From Pisolithus tinctorius (Eukaryota > Basidiomycota > Agaricomycetes > Boletales > Pisolithaceae): 64,000 bases of DNA. A program made the position numbers and the translations under genes. The DNA is taken from positions 1,054,001 to 1,118,000 of the forward strand of contig JANFAH010000006.1 of assembly GCA_024663395.1 (NCBI GenBank), written 5' to 3'. The notes beneath the pieces were generated by a model that worked only from the letters and a program-made list of their open reading frames with translations, did no database searches and had not been told where the DNA came from. Below, one piece after another: positions 10,735 to 21,650 of this stretch (the stretch's first letter is position 1; each line of letters opens with the position of its first letter).

Positions 10735-11895
10735 GGTCCACATTTCCTGCTGAGTTCATCATCACCTAGCACAGCCAGGAGCTTCTCCAGGAGTTGGTGG
10801 ACTTGGTTGACAATGTATCCTGGTTCAAGGTTGCTAGGCTTGCAGTGCTCAATGTGGAAGATCTGAACAGCATTGTGAATGATATTTTGCAACTTGACCA
10901 GCATGCAGTGGGGAGTAATCAATACCAATCTGCAGAACTCCAGCATGGAAGCCACCCTTCTTGCCTGTAACATCAACACAGTACTTGTGCTTGAACTCCC
11001 TGCACAATGAGGTAATGTCCAATGGTGGAAGCTGAATGGTATACACTTTCCTTCCACTCTGCTGCCCAACACAGACAGCCATCTGCAAGACATTGATATA
11101 TGAACATTTTGATCCTGCAGTAACCATCTGCTTGACATTGTTGTCCTCCTTCAAGTGCTCCTGCACATATCAACCAGAATGGTCACAATCAAGGTTAAAT
11201 TCACACTCAACCATACTTTTGAAGGATTCTAGGATAGTCATGCTAGCCATGGCCTTCAAGTGGTTGTGATATGCATCATCAATAATCTCCTGGACCCTCT
11301 GCTTCCTTTCTGCAATTTTCTTTGGTGATGAAGCTTGTCACTTTCAGTCCAGCAATAGATCACCTTTGCTGATACTGAACCCATTATGGAAAAGCCAGTA
11401 GTTGATGACCATTTGTATACCAGTGAAGACCTGACACATGGCAGGACCTTTCTTGCAGAAGACAATATGTATCAGACTGCCCTGGGTCACACCAACCATC
11501 TTTTTGTACATGAACTGGATGAGGTCACCCAATGGATCATGCACCACACTGCCATAGTAGACCATGACATCCTCCAGCATCTTGATGAGACATCATTGGA
11601 TATAGCCTGTCTCCCCCATTGACAACAGTATCAATGAGAGCTTCTTGACCAACCATGGCATGGAAACAGAACTCCTGCAGGGTCAGCCCACACAGGTATG
11701 GTTCTCCATCAATCCACTCACCTCTGAACTGAAGTCATCCTTGGTAAAGTGAGGTAACATCCAATGGTGGAAGCTAAATGGTATACACTTTCCTACTACA
11801 ACTCTGCCACCTGACACAGGTGGATATCTGACATTTGCATCATGTTTGTCACTGTGAGACTGCACTAGTACTGGCAAAGTGGACAGCACAAACAA
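10735..11895 (-). pseudogene. RPB1: Scrambled pseudogene of RNA polymerase II largest subunit
   Basis: Minus-strand translation shows blocks typical of RPB1: LPHFTKDDFS (about 11750), FHAMVGQEALIDT (about 11660), DPLGDLIQFMY (about 11520), GSLIHIVFCKKGP (about 11480), FTGIQMVINYWLFHNGFSI (about 11400), [18 protein letters not shown] (about 11110), then [19 protein letters not shown] and LLAVLGDDELSRK (about 10870-10745). Normally VTAGSKGS and GKRIPFGF come before LPHFTKDDFS. Here the KDDFS-to-IQFMY block precedes the HNGFSI-to-VTAGSK block, and the [10 protein letters not shown] phrase occurs twice (near 11790 and 11020). So it is a rearranged, partly duplicated copy with stops and frame changes. 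The functional gene must lie elsewhere. Capture by a transposon is plausible but unproven. Confidence 0.85.
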
Positions 11896-12249
11896 GGGAT
11901 GTAGTCATGCACATCAGCCCCTCTACAAATCATGAATCATCAGACACCTCCCAAAAAAACAATGGGCAGGTCAGACCATGCCACAGATATATTGAAACCT
12001 ATAGCCTACCTCAGTAGGTGCGAAACTACTGAGGGAATGGTGAAGGGAATGTATCACTATGTATGCTCTAAGGTGATTATGTAAGCATGGCTGAAGCGCA
12101 CCTAAGTCACAACCACACTGGCACTTTATAATCTCCAACAAGATAGGTGTCACCAGTCCAGCAAAAACACACAGGACAAACCAAATTTCAGACTGGACTT
12201 TGAGGCATCCAGCATCACATTATGTAAGGCAACACACTGTAAGATTAAA

Positions 12250-12735
12250 CAAAGCCTTTGACTCTGTATCTACAGTATTAATGAATGGGAAGTACAAGGG
12301 TAGGAAGGGTATCATTGGCAAACACTGGGCCATGTATAGAATTGGTGGGGATGAAGTCTTTGACTCCATATCTACAGTGTTGATGAATGGGAAGTATGAG
12401 GGTAGGAAAGGGTACCATTGGTGAATGCTGGGCCATGTATAGAATCAGTGGGGATGAAGTCTTTGACTCTGTATCTACAGTGTTAATGAATGGGAAGTAC
12501 GAGGGTAGCAAGGGTATCATTGGTGAGCAACTGGGCCATGCATAGAATCAGTGGGGATGAGATGGTAATTGATGTGCATATGACATACCTCCACAGCAAT
12601 GGCCATGTGGGGTGGTGCTTGCTGAAAGGTAAGGATCAGTGTCCATAGTACTAATGAATGGGGAGGGGGGTATCATCAATGAGCACTGGGTTATGCATGT
12701 AATCAGTGAAGATGGGGGAATGTAACAGAGGTGTA
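12250..12735. repeat. Tandem repeat, 102-103 bp unit
   Basis: CTTTGACTC recurs at 12256, 12358 and 12461, with the same following text (TCTACAGTRTTRATGAATGG ... GGGCCATGTATAGAAT). A fourth, decayed unit lies at about 12635-12735. No coding role seen. Confidence 0.85.
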
Positions 12736-13285
12736 CAGGGGTAGCCATCTTCATCATCAGATGGATAGTGGTGTCTCTTGTGTGGGGGGCTCCAATAAAC
12801 ATACTCAACCACACTGCATTGGGTCAGTATAATGCATTCAGGTCAGACTAACAGCATACCTGTGATGGGACCTTCCCTGTGATGGGCCTGCATCATTCTT
12901 GCTTCCATCTTCTGGATATTCTTGACAATGCTTCCATGATCAGTGGCAGGGGCAGTGGTGGGAGTGCAGGGTTGGAGAGTGGCTGTGGGAGGCACCATGT
13001 TGTAGATGACATGCTACCAGAGCAGGATCATGCATAGCTTGTGGAGGAGATGAGCAAGGTGAGTTCTCAGGCAGTGATGAGGGAGGAAGAGGTGAATACT
13101 TGGATGCTGGAGGGGGTCGATGAGCATTGCAGGTGTTTGGTGCTGCACAGCCTCGTGTGTGGGTGGGGTTGTGCTTTGGCTGGGGGTGGGGGGAGACAAG
13201 GGGCTGCCTCCTGGTCAGGGCCCTTTTGGTGCATTGTTGGGGGGAGTGCTTTGACAAATGCTTGTGAGTTGAAACAAGGCAAAAG
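12736..13285. other. No recognisable gene
   Basis: CpG-poor sequence between the tandem repeat and the Gypsy integrase. The ORF that continues into the integrase shows no homology I recognise before about 13286, and the minus-strand Pro/His-rich ORFs are compositional. Confidence 0.4.
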
Positions 13286-14536
13286 GAGTGATGAAGCATA
13301 TTCACTACTAATGGAATATACCTGGCCCAGCCTAAGGACATTTGTCAAAGACTATGTCCAGTCCTGTACTACCTGTGCCCAGGCCAAGGTACCCCACCAC
13401 TGGCCTTATGGCCTGCTCAAGCAGCTCCCTGTGCCAGAGAAGCCATGGAATTCCATCTTGATGGATTTCATAGAGCAACTCCTGGCCTCAACCAGCTTTA
13501 CTGCCATCCTTGTCATGGTCAACTGGCTTTCAAAGAAAGCCATTTTCATACCTACTCACGACACCATCACATCCCCTGAGCTTGCCAAGCTCTTCCTCAT
13601 GCATGTATTCTCCAAGCATGGTGTACCAACCCATGTGACCTCAGACCAGGGATCAGAGTTCATATCCCACTTCTTCCAGTCTCTTGGTAAGGCTCTGGAC
13701 ATGCATCTACACTTCACCTCTGGGTACCACCCAGAGTGGGATGGTCAGACAGAGTGCACCAATCAGACCCTCAAACAGTATCTCTGGGTCTACTGCAATT
13801 ATCAGCAGGAAAACTGGGCTGAACTACTACCACTAGCTGAATTCACCTACAACAACACACCCAACACTATGACTGGGATATCACCCTTCTTTGCTAATAA
13901 GGGTTACCACCCTAATATCTCAGTCTTCCCTGAGCATGACCTCACATCTAACTGGGCTTGTGATTATGCAGTCAACTTAGACTCACTGCACCAGTACCTT
14001 TGTGAAGAAATGGCTCTTGCCCAGCAATGCTACCAAGGACTGGCAGATGCTAAGCACATGCTGGCCCTGGACTTCAAAGTGGGCAACAATGTCTATGTAA
14101 AAGCCAAATATTTCCAGTTGACCTGGCCCTCCAAGAAGTTGAGCAAGAAGAACCTTGGGCCATACCCCATAATAGCCCAGGTTGGTTCTCACTCATTCAC
14201 CCTATGCTTACCAGACTCAATGCATGCTTATACCTGGTCTTCCACATATCCCAACTCAAACTGGCCATCCCAAATACCATACCCAACTGGACTCAACCTC
14301 CACCCCCACCAGTAGATGTCAATGGCAACTTAGAATTCAAAGTAGCAGAGATGCTCAATTCAAAGGTCAACCAGTGCAGAAAGTGTTGGTTGCAGTACCT
14401 GGTCTGGTGGACCAGCTATGAGGAAACTGATGGAGAAACTACCTGGGTACTAGCAACAGAGCTGGACAATGCCTCAGAACTCATTCAAGAGTATCATGAC
14501 CAGTACCCAGACAAACCCGGTCCTTTCAAGAAATAG
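13286..14536 (+). pseudogene. Gypsy chromovirus integrase with chromodomain, 5'-truncated
   Basis: The retained part starts in the integrase zinc region (YTWPSLRTFVKDYVQSC, CTTCAQAK). The catalytic core has the three acidic residues: D in ILMDFIEQL (about 13460), D in TSDQGSEF (about 13645), E in GQTECTNQTLKQYL (about 13750). A GPYPI/VGSHSF beta region follows. One frameshift near 14200-14230 moves the frame. The C-terminal chromodomain-like stretch (EFKVAEML, LQYLVWW, ETTWVLATEL, YPDKPGP) then ends at a TAG at 14534-14536. Chromodomains steer chromovirus integration toward heterochromatin. RT and RNase H are missing upstream. Downstream are the antisense gene, a polypurine tract and the 3' LTR, so this is the 3' half of one plus-strand element. 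Confidence 0.85.
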
Positions 14537-14719
14537 CCAAGAACCAGTCTCAAGTTTTCTTTTTTTTCCCTATCTGATTCACCTATCTTGTAGTTACCAT
14601 GTCTTGATTTCCCTTACTCTTCTTTTGTTTGTTTTCTTTCATACTTTAGAGCCAGAACTGGGAAATGGCATTCACAGGCATATGCATACAAGAAGGAACA
14701 CTACTCTATGCATGTGATG

Positions 14720-15770
14720 TCAGACTTGGGACCCAGTAGAACTGGCAACAGCTTGGTCACCAGACTCAGACTGGGACCAGCTTTCCCCTTCCTCCTCCCT
14801 CAGCCCCTCCAACTCTTTGTTGAGCCCTCCAATGTCCTTGTCCTCCTCATCAGTGGTGTCCCAGTCTGAAGGCAGGTCTGGCACCAAAAACTCAAAGTGC
14901 TCTTTGATGTAGGTCTCATACAACTGGGAAAACCAGTAAAAGTTTCAGGAGACTTCTTTTTGTGCCATTGCAAGACCAGCCATGTTGTCAGCAATGTGCT
15001 TTACCACTTTGATCAAGCACTCCATTTGGGCACTGGTCACCAGACTGGCCTTGACCTCAGCACCAGTCTTCTTCAATGTCAAAGGCCCTCACCTATGTCA
15101 TCCTCCTCATCACCCATTCCCTTGAGTACTTTGGTGGATGGCTGCCTCAACCTCTTCTTCTTCTCCCCAGCACAAGGGGAGGTCATGTCAGACTTCCTCT
15201 TCCCCTTGTCCACAGCCAGGTGAACACCTGGACCAGTCTCACCCTTGACCAGACACTGGCAATGCTCCTTGAGCTCATTGCACCGGTTGCAAGTCATGCA
15301 CTTCTTTTTTCTGTCTGTGCTGCATGCACAGGTTGTGTTGGTCTGAGTGCATTGAAGGCAGCTGGTAAAGTGTTAGTCAAAGAGCACTGGTGATGACCAT
15401 AATAAGACTTACCAAGGGTTCATCACATCAATGTTGGACCCAGCCCCAGGTGAACTACCCACTGGCTCTGCTCTGCCTTCCTGGCCTCTTCAGCCCTGCA
15501 TGCAGCCTCTAACCTCTGTGCCTCAGCCTCTGTGCACACCCTCTCTTCCTCAAGCCAGGCCTGCTCCTGCCTTTCAGCCTCCAACTGGGCTTCCTCAGCC
15601 AGCTGGGCTTCTTCTTGCAGCTTCACCTTGCACCTCTTGCATTCAGCCAGTTTCCCCTGGATGGCCTGCTTGTCATCATCACTGCCTACCTGCAGCTCGA
15701 CACTTGTCACCCAGGTTAGGTTGGGCAGTAGGTCTTGGTCATAGGGTGTTTGGGACTGGCAAATAGACAT
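14720..15770 (-). pseudogene. Antisense Cys-cluster accessory gene within Gypsy, decayed
   Basis: Exon 1 (15770-15413) encodes an N-terminal part and a Glu/Ala/Arg-rich coiled coil with EEAQL and AEARR-like heptads. A probable 51-bp intron follows (15412-15362, GTAAGT ... CTAAC ... ACCAG). The next exon encodes a cysteine cluster (CLQCTQTNTTCACS, KKKCMTCNRCNELKEHCQC) and a basic, nuclear-localisation-like stretch (GEKKKRLRQP), then acidic DEEDD. The last part (about 15050-14720) includes YETYIKEHFEF and acidic residues. A stop before the intron, a frame change near 15070 and a TGA near 14948 disrupt it. Many Agaricomycete genomes carry proteins of this layout (coiled coil, two CXXC groups, basic patch, acidic tail). 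Its position between integrase and 3' LTR on the opposite strand shows it is retrotransposon cargo. Function unknown. Confidence 0.6.
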
Positions 15771-15887
15771 GTTGTAGTGAGGAACCAGGCTGGAGGTTGA
15801 CTGGTCTTAAGTCCACCAGTTTTCAAGGTCAGACACCAAGGTTTCATTCTCAGCATTGTCCTCATTGGAGCCTCATGGGCTTTGCGC

Positions 15888-15901
15888 CAAGAGGGGGATA
15901 C
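15888..15901 (+). promoter_or_regulatory. Polypurine tract of plus-strand Gypsy
   Basis: AAGAGGGGGATAC directly precedes the 3' LTR (TGTCATGACC). The same motif recurs in the decayed Gypsy near 63697. It primes plus-strand DNA synthesis. Confidence 0.7.
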
Positions 15902-16112
15902 TGTCATGACCATGTCTAGACCACCCTAGACTGGCTCTACCCCAGTCTTGACCAGTCTCACCCAACCACTGCCCCAGTCCTGGCCTTAACCCTTCAACCT
16001 AGAAATGTGTTGGCTTGTGAGGCACTGCAAGGCAGTGCCCAGTCGAGTTGTCCACTCAGTTGGTACTGGACTGGTGTAATACCTGGCCCAGCCACTGGTC
16101 CTGCCCCAGTTC

Positions 16113-17006
16113 TGTCAAGTACAGATTTACCCTCAGGTGACCAGGCTTCAAGACCGGGTGATAGGGGCTAAGTCTGAGTGGCCAGAGTCAAGGCCAGGAG
16201 ACAGGGGCCAAGTCCAATTGGACCAGAGTTAGGGCTGGAGGTCAGGGGCTAAGTCTGGAGGACCAGACTTAAGGCCAGGAGTGCAGGAATAAGACCAGTA
16301 GCATGGGAAACCAACTGGTCTTGGGGTGCACACAGGGGGAAGCCGGTCTGGGGTTGGATCTACCTCCCTTGGTCTCAGCTTATGTGCTGTACCCTTATGC
16401 AAGCTGGGGAGAGGTCCAGGGCAGGGGCCAGGGATAGCTTAAGGCTCAGCCTTAGCTATAGAGTAGACTTGGAGAGTAGTACAGGGTTGAGGGTAATACT
16501 AAATTGATATTCTGACTGGAGTACTATGAAGTATGTACATGGGTTAAATACATGAGGCCAGTCCAGGGTAATGAACATGAAGCTGGACTTGTGAATAAGC
16601 TATTAGCAAGAGTGTGGACAGCCATAGGGGCTGTGCTGAGGCTAATAGTCAAAGTCCAGGGGACTGGCATAACTGGAGTCAGACACAGGTCTGTACAGTA
16701 AGCAAGATCAGCAAAGGGGACTAGGCTAAATATAGTACAAACAAAGGAAAACAGACCAGAGTTATGTCCGGGTCACCTGGACATGGACCTGGGAGGACCA
16801 GGGTGGAGCAGTGCAAGGCAAGAATGGACCAGAGATAGGGGTAAAAGGGACTTGAGTTACTTAGGCCTGAGTTGGGTTATCTAGGACCAGAGTTGTGTTC
16901 TCTAGGCTGGGATTAGGTTTTCTAGGCCAGACTAGGACCGGAGTTGACCAGAGTTAGGGGCTAGGGGTCCGGACTGGACCAGGATTGAGTCCAAGAGTCA
17001 TGGACA
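16113..17006 (-). repeat. Solo LTR-D, CpG-depleted copy
   Basis: 894 bp, TG...CA, flanked by AGTTC on both sides (16108-16112 and 17007-17011). Collinear on the opposite strand with LTR-D at 20134-21036, but where that copy has CCGG or CG this one mostly has CTGG, CAG or TG. Confidence 0.9.
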
Positions 17007-17070
17007 AGTTCCCAGTAAATCCTTTGTTCATAGTTTGCTTGATAATATTCTTTTTAACATTACTTACCAA

Positions 17071-17804
17071 TGTCATAACCATGCATTCACTCTAAGTCCT
17101 TACTCACTCCACACCCTCTTCCACCGGTCATTCACTCACTCCACACCAACTCCACCCAACTTCTGATGGTTACAAACCACCTCTGCTCTGACTGCTGTCT
17201 GACTTGTGTTGCTCTCCTACCAGACTGAGCAGACTGTTCTCTGAGGGGTCATGTGACTACCTTCAGACTTCTCCCTGACAGTGCGCAGTCAGGTACTCCA
17301 CAGTGCATGCACCACATGGTCTAGCACCTGGACTGTTTCCTTTTCTGGATGTTCTATGTTACCTGTTCATATGTCCTCCATCTACCCTTCATTTGTCATC
17401 TAGGAAGTTTTACTTGAAATTTTCTGGGTCTCCATATGTCAGTTCTGGTTCTGTTTACTGTACCTCCATAGTAGTATAACAGCATGTATCATACTCTGCC
17501 ATTCCTCAGTACGAACATCAACTTAGTTCCTACTCCCTCTGTCTCTGTCTTCTGCCTGTCAGAGTTACCTCCAACATTCCATCTGTACTCTCCCTCTGAA
17601 ATATGAAGGCTGAGATTGTGCAAGGGGGTAGCACATGAGCTAAACCCAATGCCCTCACTCCACTCTGCCTTTGTCTCAGTGGACTTTGTTCCTGCCAACA
17701 CTCTGCCAGTCAGAGTTCTGCTTTCTTGTGTTGGACTTGCTTCCAAACCCTTCTCCAGAGCTTGTCTAGCATTGGAGTTGGTCAGAGTAGGCCCAGACTT
17801 GACA
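17071..17804 (+). repeat. Solo LTR-C, CpG-depleted copy
   Basis: 734 bp, TGTCATAACC...GACTTGACA, flanked by ACCAA (17066-17070 and 17805-17809). Its CpG-rich sister is at 48814-49526. Confidence 0.9.
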
Positions 17805-17843
17805 ACCAATCAGTTTACCAACCATTGCTGTACTGGTGCAAAC

Positions 17844-18078
17844 TGTTCAATTAACCCAACCTGGAGGCCTTGTGCCCAGTGTCAGAGACTGAAGAGAAAA
17901 TACACTGGGCACACAGAACTGCTAAGTGTGCAAAAATGATAAACAAGGGAAAACAGACAGTCACAACACACCACAACACTGTATAGTGTAGGAATGCGAA
18001 CCTAGACCATATTAGTGTAGCTAATGACAATAGAATAAGTGAAAATGCGAACAGAGGTGCAGAGGCACCACTGTAACA
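17844..18078 (-). repeat. Solo Copia LTR-A
   Basis: 235 bp, flanked by CAAAC (17839-17843 and 18079-18083). Same family as the LTRs of Copia-1. Confidence 0.95.
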
Positions 18079-18362
18079 CAAACTGGTCTCCAGTGCTACA
18101 TTACACTTACTATACCCTTGGTATTTAAGTTGTAGGATAATCTGTTTTAGCCTCAGTCTGAAATCAACTTAGTCTCATCTTAACCTGGTCCTCTCTGTCC
18201 TTTTCCTTCTGCCTCTTGACCAGACTATGGCCCATGCAAGGGAATAGCACTGTGCCCTCAGTCACTAAGTCCAACAGTCCAACCCTCTAGTATCTCATCT
18301 ACCCTCTGACCCCTGACTTGACTCCAGACTGGCTTTGGACTGGCAACAAACTGGACTTAACC

Positions 18363-18678
18363 AAGTCAAAAATTTTGCAAATGTGGTGTCAGTACTCTTG
18401 CATCTCAGGATTTCCATCAGGCCATCTGCCTCTTGTCTGAAATAGAATGGCTGCCATGCAATGTCCCACCAACACCTCCAATAATTGGCAAATGCATCTA
18501 ACAGACTGTGTTTGCAAGTACATGACAGCCAGACTGCATGAAGAGATAGTGGATAGCCCACATGCCCTCCCAGCAATATCAATTCCAATGAAAATAGCTT
18601 GTGAGGTGGACCACATTGTAGCTGTCATCATACAAGCATATCAAGAATGTGGTGAGTACACTAGATATGCCAAATGAA
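18363..18678. other. Old flank, no gene recognised
   Basis: CpG-poor sequence between Gypsy LTR-F and the Helitron-like element. The CpG content changes abruptly at its right end. Confidence 0.5.
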
Positions 18679-18690
18679 CTAGAAGATAGG

Positions 18691-18705
18691 GCCGTCAGGG
18701 ACGGC
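18691..18705. other. Terminal hairpin of the Helitron-like element
   Basis: GCCGTC-AGG-GACGGC, a perfect 6-bp stem with 3-nt loop, eight bases from the CTAG end. Confidence 0.6.
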
Positions 18706-18708
18706 AGG

Positions 18709-18722
18709 CACCTTGTTTACAA
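18709..18722. repeat. Subterminal inverted repeat, left
   Basis: CACCTTGTTTACAA, the exact reverse complement of 29772-29785. Confidence 0.75.
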
Positions 18723-18900
18723 ATGCGACATAAAAGCCAAACACAGAACAACGTCACTAAGACTATCATTTACATGCCAGAACTGGATAGGTAAACGCCA
18801 TAAAACCGCATTGCCCCAACTATCTCAGCCAGCATCCGCACCCCCCTTGTGCTCGCACTCACTATTCCCCAAAATACCACCACATCAATCTTAAATTTCT

Positions 18901-19923
18901 TCACTTCCAATGAAACGGCCATCTGAGAGAAGTTCACTTTGGAAAATGAGCTTCGTTGCACACAGTAGACGATAACAAACTTACATGTCGTTGTTGAACA
19001 CCAATGAGTAGCCGTCTGTGAATGCAGGATAAGCACCACACACGTACCCCCCCAGCAACCACACGATGTTGATAACACCCAAGCAATTGAAGGTGTCAGC
19101 AGCACTTACGAGGTCACAAGTCAGGTCAGTAACCTGAACCCAGAAACAGCCCCCATCAGTCAGGGACCGAGGCATTGACCGGCAAATGTGAGGCAACTGA
19201 TGGACGTCTTCACATGGAATGAAGTCGAAACCATGTGAGTTATATTTTTGGAGGGCAGCCATCGTCTTGGATCTGAGAGAACCAGAATAAATGGGATATG
19301 CATTAATCAGTGCACACCCATGGAGGGTCAAGCCAGGATATGCGCAAAAAATGCTGTCTGCGCTAATAAAATTCATTACTGCTGTGCTGTGGAACTGAAA
19401 CAATGGTGAGATGGCGGTCATCGTCTTGGACACAACAACATCAATGTAGTGAGAACCATTGGAGAATGTGAGGATGTTGCGAACAGCAGCAGTGCTGTAA
19501 GCGCTGGCATCGATGCGCGACTGGTGAATGATGTAGTAACCTGCAGCTGGCCAGTCAATGGACATTTTTGCGAGATAACCTCGAGAGATTAATACCTTCG
19601 CATTCGAGTTTCATACACAAGTAACACATATGACACAAAGGGACGTAGAGATCCAGATCAGTCGGCATCCATGTGCAGGTGTTTGCAGGCAATACCATGT
19701 GGAGCGCAAAGGAACCAGAGACGACGGCTTCGCAAGAACGCAACATTTCTAGCAACACATTGCAGTTGGAAAAGAAAGGAGCTGTCCTCATAGTGAGGCA
19801 GTAGCAGAGATATTCATGCGCAAGTGCTGCAGCCCTAGGAGAAGATTTGGCAAAGTTAGCTATGTCATGAATGTTGCAATAGCCAAGGATGTGATGTCGA
19901 AGTTCTGTTGGCAATCGAAACAT
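18901..19923 (-). CDS. F-box-like protein of basidiomycete type
   Basis: Proposed exons on the minus strand: 19923-19596, 19546-18985 and 18922-18901. Introns are 49 bp (GTATTAA...GGCCAG) and 62 bp (GTAAGT...CTCTCAG), and phases match, giving about 303 residues. Without the last intron the frame simply ends at 18981 (297 residues). The start MFRLPTELRHHILGY with FAKSSPRAAALAHEY resembles an F-box. Then comes VVSGSFALHMVLP with PTDLDLYVP, a phrase found in many Agaricomycete proteins and resembling a nucleotidyltransferase-type GS...DxD motif. The C-terminal half has FHSTAVMNFISADSIFCAYP. F-box proteins recruit substrates to SCF ubiquitin ligases; the NTase-like part has no known role. It lies inside the Helitron-like element. 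Codons are free of premature stops, so it may be expressed. Confidence 0.65.
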
Positions 19924-20133
19924 ACTTGGAAGATGAGAGCAACCTCAGCAGCAGCATGGATGCGAGATTTATAGTACAGTATAGTTTAAGGGGTTGAGGG
20001 GCCTAAGGGGTGAGAAGGATGGTGACCAATGTAACATCCACTAAGTATGGGGGGCCCGAGGCAAAAATCATATGACTTAATGTAGTTGGTTGGTTGAGGG
20101 TTAATGAGCAACACACGACTCAGGTAGTGAGTA

Positions 20134-21036
20134 TGTCATATCCATGACTCTCGGACTCGGACTCAGCCCAGTCCGGACCCCTAGCCCCTATCTCCAGTCA
20201 AGTCCGGTCCTAGTCCAGCCTAGAAAACCCAATCCTGGCCCTAGATAACTCAACTCTGGCTTGCATAACTCAAGTCCGGTGTTTTACCCCTATCTCCGGT
20301 CCGTTTCGGCCTCCCGGCCTTGTGCTGCTCCACCCCAGTCCTCCTAGGTCTATGTCTGGGTCACCTGGACATAACTCCGGTCTGTTTCCCTTTGTTTGTA
20401 CTATATTTAGTCTAGCCCATTCATCTGACTCTGCTTACTGTACAAATCCTGTGTCTGACCCCGGTATGCCAGTCACCCGGACTTGGGCTATTAGCCTCGG
20501 CACAGCCACTGTGGCTATCCACTCTCTTGCTAATCATCTTGCTAATAGCTTATTCACAAGTCCGGCTTCATGTTCGTTATCCCGGACCGGCCTCATGTAT
20601 TTAACCCCTGTACATACTTCATAGCACCCTCAGTCAGAATATCAACTTAGTATTACCCTCAACTCCGTATTACCTCTCGAGACTACTCTATAGCTAAGGC
20701 CGAGCCTTAAGCTATCCCTGACCCCTGTCCTGGACCTCTCCCCGGCTTGCATAAGGGTACAGCACATAAGCTGAGACCAGGGGAGGTAGATCCAACCCCG
20801 GACCGGCTTCCCCTTGTGCGCACTCCAACACCGGTCGGTTTCCCACGCTACCGGCCTTGTTCCCACGCTCCCGGTCTTAAGTCTGGTCCTCCGGACTTAG
20901 CCCCTAACCTCCGGCCTCAACTCCGGTCTAACTGGACTTGGCCCCTGTCTCTCGGCCTTGACTTTGGCCACTCGGACTTAACCCCTGTCACCCAGTCTTG
21001 AAGCCTGGTCACCCGAGGGTAAACCCATACTTCACA
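20134..21036 (+). repeat. Solo LTR-D, CpG-rich copy
   Basis: 903 bp, TGTCATATCC...ACTTCACA, flanked by GAGTA (20129-20133 and 21037-21041). It lies inside the Helitron-like element, between two minus-strand genes. It has many CCGG and CG sites, so it is a younger or less methylated copy than 16113-17006. Confidence 0.95.
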
Positions 21037-21176
21037 GAGTAAGGCTTGGTGCGTCATGCTGCAAGGGCGAAACGTGGCAAACTGTAGCACAGCCTCACAA
21101 GCATACATAATATTGCAATAACACAGGCACCATTTACATAGAACATTTGTTATGTGTCAAAAGAATGCAGAGTAAA

Positions 21177-21650
21177 TCACCCAACACAGCTAAGATTCAG
21201 GAGTGGCAGAGGACGCAGACACAGAAATTGGGAAATGTCTCGCCAAGCTGATACACTGTTAGTGTGTAGCCGCTGTTGATGCATACAAAACACGCACACA
21301 AGAAGGACATTCATGATGTCCTGGAGGTTGTCCTCTGCACGAATGTGCATAGGACGTTGATGGCCAGGGAGGATCCTGACGAAAATGTATGTTGCGTTTT
21401 CTCGATCGTTTTGGTGATGCTGTTGATCAAAGAACGCGATGTATAGCCTGTGTTGAACATGGACACACGCAGAGGTGATTGAGCTGTCTTCAGGAAAAAG
21501 GAACTGATTTCCACTGATTGTCATAGTGCCAGTATTGTCAATGCAGATGCTCAGTCTGCGAGGACCAGAGCTTCTGCCAAACAGGAAACCCCATACAGTA
21601 TAAAGGGTGTTGTCCTCTTCGGCAGCAACAGATTGCTGTCCACTATCCAT
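21177..21650 (-). CDS. Unknown protein, 157 aa, Helitron cargo
   Basis: A single open frame, starting MDSGQQSVAAEEDN, with WGFLFGRSSGPRRLSICIDN, a FFDQQHHQNDREN segment, and a C-terminal stretch rich in Leu and Cys. I recognise no family. Codon use and CpG content match the flanking Helitron genes. It has no signal peptide and no clear membrane segment. Upstream about 100 bp is free of genes. Introns that would extend it were not resolved, so both ends may be incomplete. It could be a real gene or an old captured fragment. Confidence 0.45.
   Translation of the reverse strand: MDSGQQSVAAEEDNTLYTVWGFLFGRSSGPRRLSICIDNTGTMTISGNQFLFPEDSSITSACVHVQHRLYIAFFDQQHHQNDRENATYIFVRILPGHQRPMHIRAEDNLQDIMNVLLVCVFCMHQQRLHTNSVSAWRDISQFLCLRPLPLLNLSCVG

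Larger units (their letters stand above)
15902..18362 (+). repeat. Gypsy LTR-F (3' LTR) carrying three nested solo LTRs
   Basis: Begins TGTCATGACC after the polypurine tract and ends ...CTTAAC near 18362. Removing LTR-D (16113-17006), LTR-C (17071-17804) and LTR-A (17844-18078) leaves about 590 bp collinear with the other LTR-F. A TATTTAAG box is at 18122 and the probable transcript start AGTCTGAAAT at 18155-18164, 33 bp downstream. Confidence 0.8.

Noticed and set aside
13041..13285. N-terminal extension of the integrase ORF
   Set aside because: No homology; the frame is open only by chance upstream of the truncated integrase.
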